Shown here piece by piece: positions 15,392 through 23,745 of a DNA stretch of 41,173 nt. The stretch's first letter is position 1. Each line of letters starts with the position of its first letter. The notes under the pieces are model-generated. The model was not told where the DNA came from. It did no database searches and worked only from the letters and a program-made list of their open reading frames with translations. A program made the position numbers and the translations under genes. The DNA is from a virus: positions 1-41,173 of IMG/VR virus record IMGVR_UViG_3300045996_002223; one strand, 5' to 3'.

Positions 15392-15802
15392 TCAGGTGAT
15401 CACGTTGTTCTGGGTGGTGTGGGTGACGTTGATGCGCCAGGTGACCCGGTGCAGCGGCTTCTCGCCCTGCGCCTGGTCCCACTCCATCTCGCCGGGCTCG
15501 ATGTACTCGGACAGGCCGCCCAGCTGCTGGTTGGCCATCACGGCGGCGAACACGGAGCACGCCAGGTCGTCCGCATCCGCCTCCGTCCTGGCCTTCATCT
15601 CGATCGACAGCTCGGTTACCCAGTCAATTGGGAAGCCCGTGGTTGCCTGCGTCGGCGTGGAGCGATCGCGCCGCACGGAAATCTCGTTGTCCAGATCGCC
15701 CGCCAGAGGCTTGGGGTCGTTCTCCCGCACCCGCCCGCCCGCCAGTGCGGCCAGCAGCGCGGCGACGGCATCGCGGATGCCGAGGTGCTTACTTGCGGCC
15801 AC
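15392..15802 (-). CDS. Tail terminator-like (gpU-type) protein, 136 aa
   Basis: Located between the head-tail joiner and the tail tube, the conserved tail-terminator place. The sequence begins with a helix (GIRDAVAALLAALAG), followed by beta strands (WVTELSIEMKART, then a helix, then HRVTWRINVTH), the order seen in gpU-like terminators that cap the tube. The GTG start overlaps the preceding TAG by one base. Assignment is by position and predicted secondary structure. Confidence 0.6.
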   Translation of the reverse strand: MAASKHLGIRDAVAALLAALAGGRVRENDPKPLAGDLDNEISVRRDRSTPTQATTGFPIDWVTELSIEMKARTEADADDLACSVFAAVMANQQLGGLSEYIEPGEMEWDQAQGEKPLHRVTWRINVTHTTQNNVIT

Positions 15803-16083
15803 TACGCGACCTCCAGCACCAGGAGCGTCAAGCCAGTTCCGTCAGGCTCGATGTCGATCACACGGTAGGTGGTGCCTGCGATGGTCAGCGTCGTCGAGCC
15901 CGAGACGTAGGAAGAGACATCAACAGAAACCGCCAGCGCCGCCGGCTGCGTCCCGCTGATGGCCCCTCCCATCGCCTCGATATGCGCCCGGTCGAAGATC
16001 ACCGTGATCGCCGGTCCAGCGGAAGGCGTAGCCTCCACGCCGAAGTCGGCGAAGAACACGGTGAAGTCTTCGACGAAGGCCAC
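15802..16083 (-). CDS. Head-tail attachment (FII-like) protein, 93 aa
   Basis: A 93-residue beta-rich protein: a helical start (VEDFTVFFADFGVEAT), then strands ending LTIAGTTYRVIDIEPDGTGLTLLVLE. The YRVxDIEPDGTG-x-TLLxL pattern is typical of lambda gpFII-type attachment proteins that join the head neck to the tail. GTG start. It lies immediately before the tail terminator gene. Confidence 0.65.
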   Translation of the reverse strand: MAFVEDFTVFFADFGVEATPSAGPAITVIFDRAHIEAMGGAISGTQPAALAVSVDVSSYVSGSTTLTIAGTTYRVIDIEPDGTGLTLLVLEVA

Positions 16084-16094
16084 GAGCTTGCCTC

Positions 16095-16403
16095 TTACGA
16101 ATCGGCTGCTGGCGACGGCGCTGGGGCCGCGCCAGCCTCGGCCGGCGCAGGTGCGGGTGCGGGCGAGCTCGGTTCGCTCTTCTTCCCGGAGCCCTCGACC
16201 AGATCGGCGAGCGACTTCGGCAGCTCGCCGTCCAGGCCGAACGTCTCGCCGGCCTTGAACTCGATCCGCAGCTTGACGGAATAGACGCCCTTCTTGGCGG
16301 TGGCGCTGATCCCGTAGGACCGCGCGGCGGCCTGCTCTTTCGAGAGGCCGACCAGAGCGCCGGGGTTGATGCCCAGCGGCGCAAGTGCGCGAAAGACTTT
16401 CAT
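16095..16403 (-). CDS. Hypothetical head/neck protein, 102 aa
   Basis: A 102-residue protein between the capsid and attachment genes. The first 70 residues have mixed alpha/beta character (SYGISATAKKGVYSVKLRIEF); the last 30 are Pro/Ala/Ser repeats (APAPAPAEAGAAPAPS), a flexible tail. It may be a connector or a small head protein; I do not recognise a family. Confidence 0.55.
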   Translation of the reverse strand: MKVFRALAPLGINPGALVGLSKEQAAARSYGISATAKKGVYSVKLRIEFKAGETFGLDGELPKSLADLVEGSGKKSEPSSPAPAPAPAEAGAAPAPSPAADS

Positions 16404-16432
16404 GCAGTGGTGCTCCTGGTCGCAGCGGTGGA

Positions 16433-17374
16433 TCAGGTGAACGTGGTCAGCGCAGCACGCTGCCAGTAGCCGTAGCCGACGTTGCGCATGGCCTTGATGC
16501 CGTACTGGTGCTTGTCTTCCTTGAACTCCAGCTCGGAGCCCTCGGCGATCGCGCTGACCTTCAGGCCCTCTTCCTCCTGGCGGATCAGCGCCTTGGTGGG
16601 CCGGTCGGTGTTGAACACCGCGAACTTCGTGGTCCAGCTGAGCCGCGAGTTCACCGCCATCTGCACCTGGAAGCCGCCGAGCGAGCCCATCGTGAGGATG
16701 GTGTTGCTGCGGGAGGTGGACGCGTCGACGATGATCTGCGAGCCCAGCGCGGCGGCCGTCGCGCCCATGAAGGGCACCGGCACCATCACCAGGAAGGACT
16801 TGGCGTCCTCGTTCATCGGCTCGCCCTGGTCGTCCTTGAAGCCCAGGATCGCCTCGATGTTGCGCATGATCGCGCTTTCCATCTCGCCGGCCGTTGGCGC
16901 GGTGGTGGTCGCGATGTCGGCGGTCAGGTCGTTGGACTGGGTTCCGCTGTCACCCTCGGCGTGATCGGTGTCGAAGAAGAACTGGCCGTCGTAGCAGACG
17001 CCGGCCTCGGCGGCCACGATCAGGGCCGAGAGCAGCTTCGCCCAGTGGGCGTTGGCGCGATCGGCCATCTCCTGCACCCGCACCATCACCTGACCGGTCT
17101 TGTCGCGGCGAATCTCGTCCATCAGGACTTCGAGGGTGGCCTCGAATTTCTTGTTGACGATCGTGATGCCGTTCTCGCGGAAACCCTTGGCCTGCCGGCC
17201 GCCGATCCACTCGCGCATGGCCGGCGCCATGCCGAGCCACTTGTAGGTTTCCGATTCCTGGTCGCTCTGGAACAGGTTCGACAGCAGCGGAATCCAGGAG
17301 GCGCCTTCGTTCTGGGCCAGGCGGGCGAAGAACGAGCCGATGATGGCGCGGCTGGAGAGGGAAGAAGCACCCAT
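16433..17374 (-). CDS. Major capsid protein, Mu gpT-like, 313 aa
   Basis: The main shell protein. The N-terminal region ESETYKWLGMAPAMREWIG followed by FRENGITIVNKKFEATLEV matches the Mu gpT pattern (TYGWLG-x-P-x-LKEWVG and later IANKTFEGT). It continues with an HK97-like order: DTDHAEGD loop, LVMVPVPF strand and a C-terminal AMRNVGYGYW. It is about the usual gpT length (roughly 305). Its neighbours (portal, protease, terminase) are lambda-type, so the head module is a hybrid. Confidence 0.85.
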   Translation of the reverse strand: MGASSLSSRAIIGSFFARLAQNEGASWIPLLSNLFQSDQESETYKWLGMAPAMREWIGGRQAKGFRENGITIVNKKFEATLEVLMDEIRRDKTGQVMVRVQEMADRANAHWAKLLSALIVAAEAGVCYDGQFFFDTDHAEGDSGTQSNDLTADIATTTAPTAGEMESAIMRNIEAILGFKDDQGEPMNEDAKSFLVMVPVPFMGATAAALGSQIIVDASTSRSNTILTMGSLGGFQVQMAVNSRLSWTTKFAVFNTDRPTKALIRQEEEGLKVSAIAEGSELEFKEDKHQYGIKAMRNVGYGYWQRAALTTFT

Positions 17375-17401
17375 GATGTGGTCCTTTGTGCGAAGTTGGG
17401 T

Positions 17402-18016
17402 TTAGGAGGCCGTGGCCGCCTTGAAGTCGACGATGCAGACGCCGCTTTCCAGCCAGCGCGAGACCTTGCCGATCAGGGTGTTGCTGGTCGAGGTGAGCGT
17501 GAACGTGTCGTCGTCGGAGGCGTACACCGCCACGCCGTCATTCGCGGTGATGGCCGTGGCACCGGCGACTGCCAGCTGCACCTGGCCGGAACGGCGCACG
17601 CGCACGCGCTTGTCCCCGGCGGCGCCAGCCGAGTTGTCCACGTAGGTCTCTGCGAAGCCCAGGAAAGGGTCCGCAGCCACCAGCGGCCGCGCGTAGCCGG
17701 AGCCGTCCTCGCCCACCGCCGCGCCCTCGTAGATGATGTCTGCGGCGATCACCGGGTACTCCTGGATGTTGCCCAGTTCGTACGGCCGCGGCTTGTTCGC
17801 CGCCAGGGTGGTCATGCCGAGGACGAGGCCGGTGCGGGCCATGTAGCCGAAGACCGCGTCGTTCAGGCGTTGCGGCAGGCCGGGAGCCAGCAGCGGCAGC
17901 GAGGCGGCCGCCGCGACGGCGCCGAACACCGCGGTCTGCACCGCGGTGCCGAATGCGGCAGCAGCCGCGCAAGCAGCCGCAGCAACCAGGGCCACGGCGA
18001 TCAGGGATTTCTTCAT
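17402..18016 (-). CDS. Capsid decoration-like protein with hydrophobic N-terminus, 204 aa
   Basis: It sits between the protease/scaffold and the capsid gene, the decoration (cement) position. The C-terminal 135 residues (from about residue 69, PYELGNIQEYPV, then beta-rich to CIVDFKA) look like a cement domain. Before this are about 65 residues with two Ala-rich hydrophobic stretches (4-22 and 28-46) resembling a signal peptide. The upstream ATG (18016) has AAGGAA six bases ahead, while an internal ATG at 17815 (137 residues) has no ribosome binding site, so the long form is favoured. A hydrophobic start is odd for a capsid protein. Confidence 0.65.
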   Translation of the reverse strand: MKKSLIAVALVAAAACAAAAAFGTAVQTAVFGAVAAAASLPLLAPGLPQRLNDAVFGYMARTGLVLGMTTLAANKPRPYELGNIQEYPVIAADIIYEGAAVGEDGSGYARPLVAADPFLGFAETYVDNSAGAAGDKRVRVRRSGQVQLAVAGATAITANDGVAVYASDDDTFTLTSTSNTLIGKVSRWLESGVCIVDFKAATAS

Positions 18017-18047
18017 GGTCGTTCCTTGAGGTTGATAGAGGGGTTGC

Positions 18048-18539
18048 TTAGCCGGCCTTCTTGATCCGGGCTTGCCCGGAGGCGTCCGCCTTCACGAAGG
18101 CGACGTAAGCGTCCAGTGCGCCGAACTCGGCCTGCAGGTCCGCGTTCGCCGCCCATTCCGCCTTGCAGCGCTCGTCGACCGGCAGCTTGGCCAGGCGCTC
18201 CTTCTCCGCGGCAGCAGCTGCCTCGGCGCTCGGCTGCACCGCGGGCGCAGCCGCTTGGCGGACGGGGGGCGGCGCGTCGCCGCGCGCCGCGGCGCCTTGC
18301 TTCTCGCGAATCTCGCGCTCGGCGGCATTCACCGCCAGGGCCGCGTCGCCGCCCGTGGTCTTGCCGTCGAACTTCAGCGAAGCGATCAGCGTCTCGTGGC
18401 CGGGGATCAGCGCAGCTTCGACGCCCTGGATGCGCGCGCGTTCCTGCGCGGCGCCGCGGGTGACGCCGAGGGCTTCGCCTTCGGCCAGGATGGCTTGCAA
18501 CAGCTCGGGGTGCTGGGCTGCCAGTTCGGCACGATTCAT
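18048..18539 (-). CDS. Nested scaffold protein (Nu3-like), 163 aa
   Basis: An in-frame internal ATG (residue 313 of the protease) has AAGGAA eight bases upstream. The product is helical and charged (NRAELAAQHPELLQAIL, a central Ala/Pro-rich stretch, then EKERLAKLPVDERCKAEW), as expected for a scaffold that shapes the prohead and is then removed by the protease. The nested arrangement is established for lambda C/Nu3; here it is inferred from the ribosome binding site and composition. Confidence 0.65.
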   Translation of the reverse strand: MNRAELAAQHPELLQAILAEGEALGVTRGAAQERARIQGVEAALIPGHETLIASLKFDGKTTGGDAALAVNAAEREIREKQGAAARGDAPPPVRQAAAPAVQPSAEAAAAAEKERLAKLPVDERCKAEWAANADLQAEFGALDAYVAFVKADASGQARIKKAG

Positions 18540-19475
18540 GGTCTGGGTTCCTTGATGAAGTTGGGAGGGAGGCTGCTTCTGGGGAGCGACCGCCGGCGGG
18601 GGCGGCGCCGATGCCATCGCCACGACCGCTTTCCGTCGTTGGGCGAAGGCCTCGGGTTTGGTCGCAAGCTTTTCCACCATGGCGTCCACGGTGGAGAATC
18701 CATCCACGAGCCCCACGTCGATGGCTTGTTGGCCGGTGAACATGCGGCCGTCCGCCATGTGCTCCAGCACGATCTCGGAGGTGGTGCCGCGGAACTCCGC
18801 GATGGCATCCACGAAGACGCTGTACATGTGGTCGAGGTAGCCCTCGAAGTACGCCATGTATTCCGGGCTGGGCGCCTGCCCGTTGATGCCGCTGCGCTTG
18901 TACTTACCGCGCGTGAACTCGATGACGCCGGGCTCGGCCTGGCTCAGACCCATGCGGGCGTACACGCCGATGCTCCCAGCCTGCGCAGTGACACCGGTCA
19001 GGTAGACGCCGTTCGCAGCGGACCCGCCCCACATCGCCGCGCTGGCGATCTGCGCGTCGCTGATCGTGATAACTGGCTTCACCGCGGCCACCGCACGAAC
19101 CGCGGCCGCCCATTCCGGAATGCCGAACACGCTGCCACCAGGCGAGTCGATCACCTGGATGGCGGACTTGACGCGGGAATCTGCCGCGATGCTTTGCAGC
19201 TGCTGCACCAGCAGTGCCGCAGAGACGCCGCCACTAATCTGCGTGAACAGGTTGGCCTTCGGGGCAATGACGCCTTCGATGTTCAGCACTGCGACACCGC
19301 CCTCACGGACGGTGTAGGTCTGCTGCTCGTTGTTCAGAGGCCGCCCGAGCCGCGCTTCCACCGCCGCCACATCCGTCTTCTCGCCCTTCAAGTGCGACTC
19401 GTAGATGGCATGGATCTCACGCAGGCTCTCGGGCAGGATGGCCCAAGGCTTGTTGAGAAGTTCGATGAGTTTCAT
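18048..19475 (-). CDS. Head maturation protease with scaffold domain (S49, gpC-like)
   Basis: This 475-residue protein is a ClpP-fold S49 (SppA-like) peptidase that processes the prohead. Visible features are IDSPGGSV at 109-116, the nucleophile S168 in AGSIGV, and the candidate general-base Lys in GKYKRSG near 191-193. Residues 1-290 are the protease; a Pro/Ala linker follows, and from M313 comes a helical scaffold part made also from its own start. The layout is that of lambda gpC/Nu3. A 73-base gap carrying a repeated element and a hairpin precedes the start. Confidence 0.85.
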   Translation of the reverse strand: MKLIELLNKPWAILPESLREIHAIYESHLKGEKTDVAAVEARLGRPLNNEQQTYTVREGGVAVLNIEGVIAPKANLFTQISGGVSAALLVQQLQSIAADSRVKSAIQVIDSPGGSVFGIPEWAAAVRAVAAVKPVITISDAQIASAAMWGGSAANGVYLTGVTAQAGSIGVYARMGLSQAEPGVIEFTRGKYKRSGINGQAPSPEYMAYFEGYLDHMYSVFVDAIAEFRGTTSEIVLEHMADGRMFTGQQAIDVGLVDGFSTVDAMVEKLATKPEAFAQRRKAVVAMASAPPPPAVAPQKQPPSQLHQGTQTMNRAELAAQHPELLQAILAEGEALGVTRGAAQERARIQGVEAALIPGHETLIASLKFDGKTTGGDAALAVNAAEREIREKQGAAARGDAPPPVRQAAAPAVQPSAEAAAAAEKERLAKLPVDERCKAEWAANADLQAEFGALDAYVAFVKADASGQARIKKAG

Positions 19476-19521
19476 GCGTGCTGCTGAGGTTCAGTGCACG
19501 CGACTGTAGAAACAGTGGCCT

Positions 19522-19545
19522 GCAAAAAATAGGGCAACTTGAGCC
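19522..19545 (-). repeat. Head-operon repeat element, copy 2
   Basis: AAAAATAGGGCAACTTGAGCC is identical to the copy at 21433-21455, apart from one extra A at its edge. It lies 46 bases before the protease ATG. On the minus strand it is followed by a perfect small hairpin (ACTGT/ACAGT, 19516-19503). Possible roles are a regulatory RNA element, a processing site or a protein-binding site. Confidence 0.75.
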
Positions 19546-19548
19546 AAG

Positions 19549-21183
19549 TCAGTCGTCCTCGTTCGGACGCCGGGGGCGGCCAGGCAGTTGCTCGTCGTCG
19601 TCCTCCGCTGGCGCGGCTGGGGGAGAGCCAGCACCCGGCTGAGGCTGCAGCGTGCCGGCCTCGCGTTGCGCGCGAATCTCCCGCGCCCGCTGCCGATTCT
19701 TCGTCTCCCAGTCGACACCGTCGTGCAGGACGCTTTCGGCCTGCAGCGTGCTGATGCCGAGGTCCACGCGCCCTTTCGCCGCGGCAACTTCCTTCTGCGG
19801 ATCGATCGATCCCGGCCCGTCGCCGGTCCAGGTCGCTTTGCACCAGGCAGCACGAACATAGTCATCGGCGAAGAAGCCGGGTGCCGCGATGCGCCCTTGC
19901 GAGACCTCGTTGTGTAGCCAGAGCTCGTAGACCGGCTGGCATAGCTGCTTGGCCAGCAGGTCGCGGCGTTCGCGATAGAAGCGCCACGCCATCAGCAGCG
20001 CCCCGCGCGCGGCGCTATAGCTGCTCTGGAAGTGCATCACCAGGACTTCGTATGGCACCTGGATGGCCATGCCGATCTGCCGCACCATCGCAATCCAGAA
20101 CGGATCGAACGCAGGATTCGGCCGGTCCATCGCTGCTGTCTGCACTTCCTCGCCCGGCAGGAGGTTGACGGCCTTGCTGTTCTCCAAGTCTCCGGACCAC
20201 TTCTGCGTGCGCTCGACGAGCGCGTTCTGCGCGTCGTCTTCGAACAGTTGCTCGAATGCGTCGGGATCCATCTTCACGAACAGGGTGAACAGACTCGAGG
20301 TCACCGCCGCGGCGAGCTCGTTGTCAGTCCACCTGGTGAGTTGCTTGAGCGGCTCCAAGATCGGTGCAAGCCACGGCACGCCCCGCACCTGGGCCGGGCG
20401 GATCTGCTTCCAGATCTGCAGCACGTTGCGGCGCCCGGTTTCAGCCCCACGCACCTCCACCCTCGTCCAGCTGTTGCCGGAGCGCAGGTCGCCGGGGTGG
20501 CGCTGCGCCACGTGGATAGCGACCGTTTTCAGGGTCTCTGGATCCAGCTCCACACCGTCCTGCATCGTGTCGGAATTGGGCCGGTGGTTCGGGTTGCACA
20601 CCCGATCGGCCTCGATCACCTGCAGGGCGAGCTCACGTCCCTTACCCGGACGGTCGACCAACGGCGTAAGAACCCACGAATCGCCGCTTTCGAACGCCGA
20701 CCGCAGGGAGAGGTCTTGCTCGCCGTAGAAGTCCTGCCGCTCGCTGAGGTCGACGTCCATGGACTCGGCCCAGGCTTCGAAGCGCTGGCGCGTGTCGCTG
20801 TTCCACTCGGCGGCGTACTCCTCGGTGACTCCCAGCACCGCGTGGTTGATCCCGGGGTTACACGAGAGCCCGGTTCCCACGATCGCGCTGACCGCGTTGC
20901 CGACGGCGCCGGTGGCCACCGGCGCGTTCCGAACAGCATCGCGGGTGCGGTCGCGCAGCATGGGAAGGTCCGCGATGATGTCCGTCTCCGGAGATCCGCC
21001 GCCCGGTTTCCAGTTCTTCAGCGAAGAGCGATCGATGCGCGCACCGGTGTATCCGCCCGCCAGCGCGAGGGCTCCGCGGGCTGCCAAGCGGCGTGCGCCA
21101 GCCTTGGGCGAGAAGTAGGTGATGACCTTGTCGAGGACGTTCTGCTGCACCAGGCGGTGCCGCACGTTCGTGTCATCGCTCAT
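19549..21183 (-). CDS. Portal protein, lambda gpB-like, 544 aa
   Basis: Forms the dodecameric ring through which DNA enters and leaves the head. Family features include NAPVATGAVGNAVSAIVG near residue 85-105, RFEAWAES, a QDLSLRSAFESGD segment and the long stem region RGVPWLAPILEPLKQL. The C-terminus is disordered and acidic (EDDDEQ). Length is typical of lambda portals (about 530). Its ATG overlaps the gpW-like stop by four bases. Confidence 0.9.
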   Translation of the reverse strand: MSDDTNVRHRLVQQNVLDKVITYFSPKAGARRLAARGALALAGGYTGARIDRSSLKNWKPGGGSPETDIIADLPMLRDRTRDAVRNAPVATGAVGNAVSAIVGTGLSCNPGINHAVLGVTEEYAAEWNSDTRQRFEAWAESMDVDLSERQDFYGEQDLSLRSAFESGDSWVLTPLVDRPGKGRELALQVIEADRVCNPNHRPNSDTMQDGVELDPETLKTVAIHVAQRHPGDLRSGNSWTRVEVRGAETGRRNVLQIWKQIRPAQVRGVPWLAPILEPLKQLTRWTDNELAAAVTSSLFTLFVKMDPDAFEQLFEDDAQNALVERTQKWSGDLENSKAVNLLPGEEVQTAAMDRPNPAFDPFWIAMVRQIGMAIQVPYEVLVMHFQSSYSAARGALLMAWRFYRERRDLLAKQLCQPVYELWLHNEVSQGRIAAPGFFADDYVRAAWCKATWTGDGPGSIDPQKEVAAAKGRVDLGISTLQAESVLHDGVDWETKNRQRAREIRAQREAGTLQPQPGAGSPPAAPAEDDDEQLPGRPRRPNEDD

Positions 21184-21404
21184 CGCGGCACCATCGTGAT
21201 GGCGCGGCTGCGGCCGCGCGTGCCGGCACTCAGGGTCTTGACGCGAGAGTCCCAGGAGGCGATGCCTTCCTGGATGTCCTTCAGGTTCGCGCGCGTCAGC
21301 TTCCGTCCGGCAATCTCATACGACTGCCCGGCGAGGACCTTTTCTTCCGCTGCGAGGTAGAGCGCGAGCTGCGCTTCCGCGTGTTCGAGGGTGATTCCGG
21401 CCAT
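21180..21404 (-). CDS. gpW / DUF6148-like head-tail joining protein, 74 aa
   Basis: A 74-residue protein between terminase and portal: an N-terminal helix (TLEHAEAQLALYLAAEEKVL), a short SYEIAGRKLTRA hairpin and a second helix, ending in a basic tail. This is the pattern of lambda gpW-like or DUF6148 proteins that plug the portal after packaging. The start at 21404 gives the family length; upstream in-frame residues would run through the repeat element and are unlikely to be translated. Confidence 0.75.
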   Translation of the reverse strand: MAGITLEHAEAQLALYLAAEEKVLAGQSYEIAGRKLTRANLKDIQEGIASWDSRVKTLSAGTRGRSRAITMVPR

Positions 21405-21432
21405 AGCGCCGGAGTCTAGGAACGGCTGAGCC

Positions 21433-21455
21433 GCAAAAATAGGGCAACTTGAGCC
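21433..21455 (-). repeat. Head-operon repeat element, copy 1
   Basis: The first copy of the 21-bp element, in the 59-base gap between the Mor-like gene and the gpW-like gene, 28 bases before the gpW-like ATG. On the minus strand it is followed by a small CGGCT/AGCCG hairpin. Most other neighbouring genes here overlap by a few bases, so the gap and element look deliberate. Confidence 0.75.
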
Positions 21456-21463
21456 GACCTGAC

Positions 21464-21763
21464 TCACTCACCCGGGCCTTTCTTCACCAGGCGCTTCAGC
21501 GTGGCCAGGCTGATGCGGTGCTTGGACAGCAACTCGCGGGTCGGCATGTTGGTGAGTGCGTCCTGATAGGCGCGAAGCCGCTGCTCAGGGGTCAAGTACT
21601 TGCCGCGCTTCAGGATCCGCACGCGCAGGCCGCCGTATTTCGACCGCACCTCCTGGTCGATCCTCGCGGCCAGCTCGCCATTGAAGCCGGGAGCCACTGC
21701 GAGGACGTGCTGCAGCACCACCTGCACGATGTCCGGCTCTTCACTTTGATCTTCCGGCTTCAC
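21464..21763 (-). CDS. Mor-like HTH protein, 99 aa
   Basis: The C-terminal half reads SKYGGLRVRILKRGKYLTPEQRLRAYQDAL, then TRELLSKHRISLATLKRLVKK, which fits the Mor/C family (a beta strand after a YGG motif, then a helix-turn-helix). In Mu, Mor activates the middle promoter. Here the gene stands between the large terminase and gpW, overlapping the terminase by a GTGA. It may regulate late genes or be a structural relic; the copy of the repeat element directly downstream is suggestive. Confidence 0.6.
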   Translation of the reverse strand: MKPEDQSEEPDIVQVVLQHVLAVAPGFNGELAARIDQEVRSKYGGLRVRILKRGKYLTPEQRLRAYQDALTNMPTRELLSKHRISLATLKRLVKKGPGE

Positions 21764-23745
21764 GCGCCTCCCTTCCGAAGGCCGGCGAGCGTGATCCTGC
21801 CGCCGCTTACCTTCGCAGCCGAGGCGGCTGCAGGCGCCGCAGCCGCGGGTTGAGGTGGCGCAGATCGCGAGACTTCACCATCGGCATGTGGATACGTATC
21901 CACCGGGGCCGTGAGAAGGTCGCCCTGGACCGGATGCAGGCGATCGCGCAGCGACTGCCAACGGGACTCCGTGTTCTTGTGCAGCTGCAGGTAGTGCGCG
22001 GCGCCGAGGTTGTACACCGTCAGGTCCAGTGGTTCGTTGGCCTCGCCCTTCTTTTGCTCCCACCAGCTGACCTTCCGCCCGCGCTTGTAGCCGTAGGTGC
22101 GGTATTCCGCGGTGATGCCCTTGAAGAAGGACTCCGGCAGGCCGTCAGGGAAGTGAATCGCGCCCGGACCAGCGGTGCGCTTCCACCTGGCCTGCAGGTA
22201 GTCCTTCGCGGTGTCCGGGCCCACCAGCCACAGCTCCGCTGCCCTCTTCTCGCTCTTTCCTCGCCAGTTGATGTCCACCTGCGTTGGCTTGCCGCTCAGG
22301 ATCGGACGATTGGGTCGGCTGTGGCCCTTCACGGGAAACACCTTCCGGCGCTTCAAAGCGGATGTGAAGTTGTAGACGTCCTGCGTGTTCGACCCGCCGG
22401 AGTCGACGAAGGCGGCTGTTATCGACAGCATCTGGCCGCTGGTGTGCCGGTACCGGCCCTTCAGCAGTTCGTCCGCCCGCTGCCAAGTTTCGACCTCCGC
22501 CGGCGAACCATGGATCACCTGGTAGTCGACGACCCAGGCCTCGAGGCCCTCACCCCACGCCATGACCATGAACTCCAGCCGGTGCGCCTGCGTATCGATC
22601 GCCGCCGTGAGCACCACGCCACCGGCCGGCACCGTACCCAGCGCATACCCGCCGGCGCGCGCCATCAACTCGTCGTACCGCGTGGTCTCCTTCGTCCGCT
22701 CCCAACACAGCGCCAGGCGCGTGTTGTAGAACGTAATCATGGCTTCTTCGCTGCCCTCTTCCAGCTTCGCCTTCGCCTTGTCGTATTGCTTCAGCAGCGC
22801 GATCCACGGCAGCCAGCCATACGGCAGGAACATCGCGGAGATGTGGAAGCTCTCGGTCTCCCCGTCGCCCGGCACGCCGTCTGACCACATGCCGCGGGCG
22901 AACATGCGCGACTTGTCGCCCTCCTCGTGCAGGCCGCCGCAAGCCTCACACGGGTACAAGGCGCGCTTGCCGTCATCGCTGCGTATCAGCCTGAAGAAGT
23001 CCAGCGCCTGGGCCTGGCCACAGTGAATGCACTCGGCCAGCGCCTCCCGTTGCGTACCGAGGCGGTACAGGTCGTCGATCGCGCTCTCGCCCTCGATCGT
23101 AGGCGAGCTGGGGTAGTAGGCCTTGCGGTCCCGCTCGTGCGACGTCTGCCGCGTCTCGGCCAGTTCCTTCGGATCCCCCTCACCGCCGACGTTTTCCTTG
23201 CTGCGGTCGACCTCGTCGTACACCACGTAGGTGACGGACAACTCGGACAGGTTCGCAGCGGCGCCGGCGGTGACGATGTAAAGCTCGCCGCCGGGGTAGG
23301 CCTTGATGTCGTTGTTGTTGGTTGCGTCACGGCTGTTCGGCTTCGCGACGCGCTGCTCCAGCACCGGTGTGGCCTTGATCACCTTGTTGATCCGACCAGC
23401 TGCGCGCTTGTGCAGCTTCCCGGTGGGCACGATCCACAGGAAGTTCTTCGGCCGCTGGTGAACAGTTTCCCCCAGGAAGTTGAGGCCAACCTGCGTCTTC
23501 AGCATCTGCGAGGCGCCCTTTACCACGACGCGCTTCACGGCGGTGGCGATCGCCGACAGGCAGAACATCGGCAAGCGCGCGTGCGGTGTGCGGCTGGTGC
23601 GGTACTTCCCCGGCTCCGAAGCCCCCGTTTCCCTCGGAACCTGGGCGAACTCATCGGCCCAAGCGTCGACCGTCAGGTTCGGGTCGGGCTCCATCCCACG
23701 AGCGACCGCGTCGAGGATTGCCTGGTAGCCGTCCCGCATGTTCAT
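21760..23745 (-). CDS. Terminase large subunit, lambda gpA-like, 661 aa
   Basis: The packaging motor and nuclease. It shows an ATPase domain with a degenerate Walker A (KGASQMLKT, 76-84) and Walker B (YVVYDEVD, 173-180), a zinc-binding pair CIHCG and CEACGG near 240-270, and nuclease acidic residues AAIDTQ and AFVDSGG. The length matches lambda gpA (641). It cuts concatemers and drives DNA into the prohead with the small subunit encoded just upstream (ATGA overlap). cos-type packaging is expected for this family. Confidence 0.92.
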   Translation of the reverse strand: MNMRDGYQAILDAVARGMEPDPNLTVDAWADEFAQVPRETGASEPGKYRTSRTPHARLPMFCLSAIATAVKRVVVKGASQMLKTQVGLNFLGETVHQRPKNFLWIVPTGKLHKRAAGRINKVIKATPVLEQRVAKPNSRDATNNNDIKAYPGGELYIVTAGAAANLSELSVTYVVYDEVDRSKENVGGEGDPKELAETRQTSHERDRKAYYPSSPTIEGESAIDDLYRLGTQREALAECIHCGQAQALDFFRLIRSDDGKRALYPCEACGGLHEEGDKSRMFARGMWSDGVPGDGETESFHISAMFLPYGWLPWIALLKQYDKAKAKLEEGSEEAMITFYNTRLALCWERTKETTRYDELMARAGGYALGTVPAGGVVLTAAIDTQAHRLEFMVMAWGEGLEAWVVDYQVIHGSPAEVETWQRADELLKGRYRHTSGQMLSITAAFVDSGGSNTQDVYNFTSALKRRKVFPVKGHSRPNRPILSGKPTQVDINWRGKSEKRAAELWLVGPDTAKDYLQARWKRTAGPGAIHFPDGLPESFFKGITAEYRTYGYKRGRKVSWWEQKKGEANEPLDLTVYNLGAAHYLQLHKNTESRWQSLRDRLHPVQGDLLTAPVDTYPHADGEVSRSAPPQPAAAAPAAASAAKVSGGRITLAGLRKGGA

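Noticed and set aside
11907-15959. Long plus-strand open frames antisense to the tape measure, tail tube and chaperone genes
   Set aside because: They are shadows of GC-rich minus-strand genes: composition is abnormal (many Arg, Val, Gly, His), there are no starts with ribosome binding sites, and the minus-strand genes have family matches.
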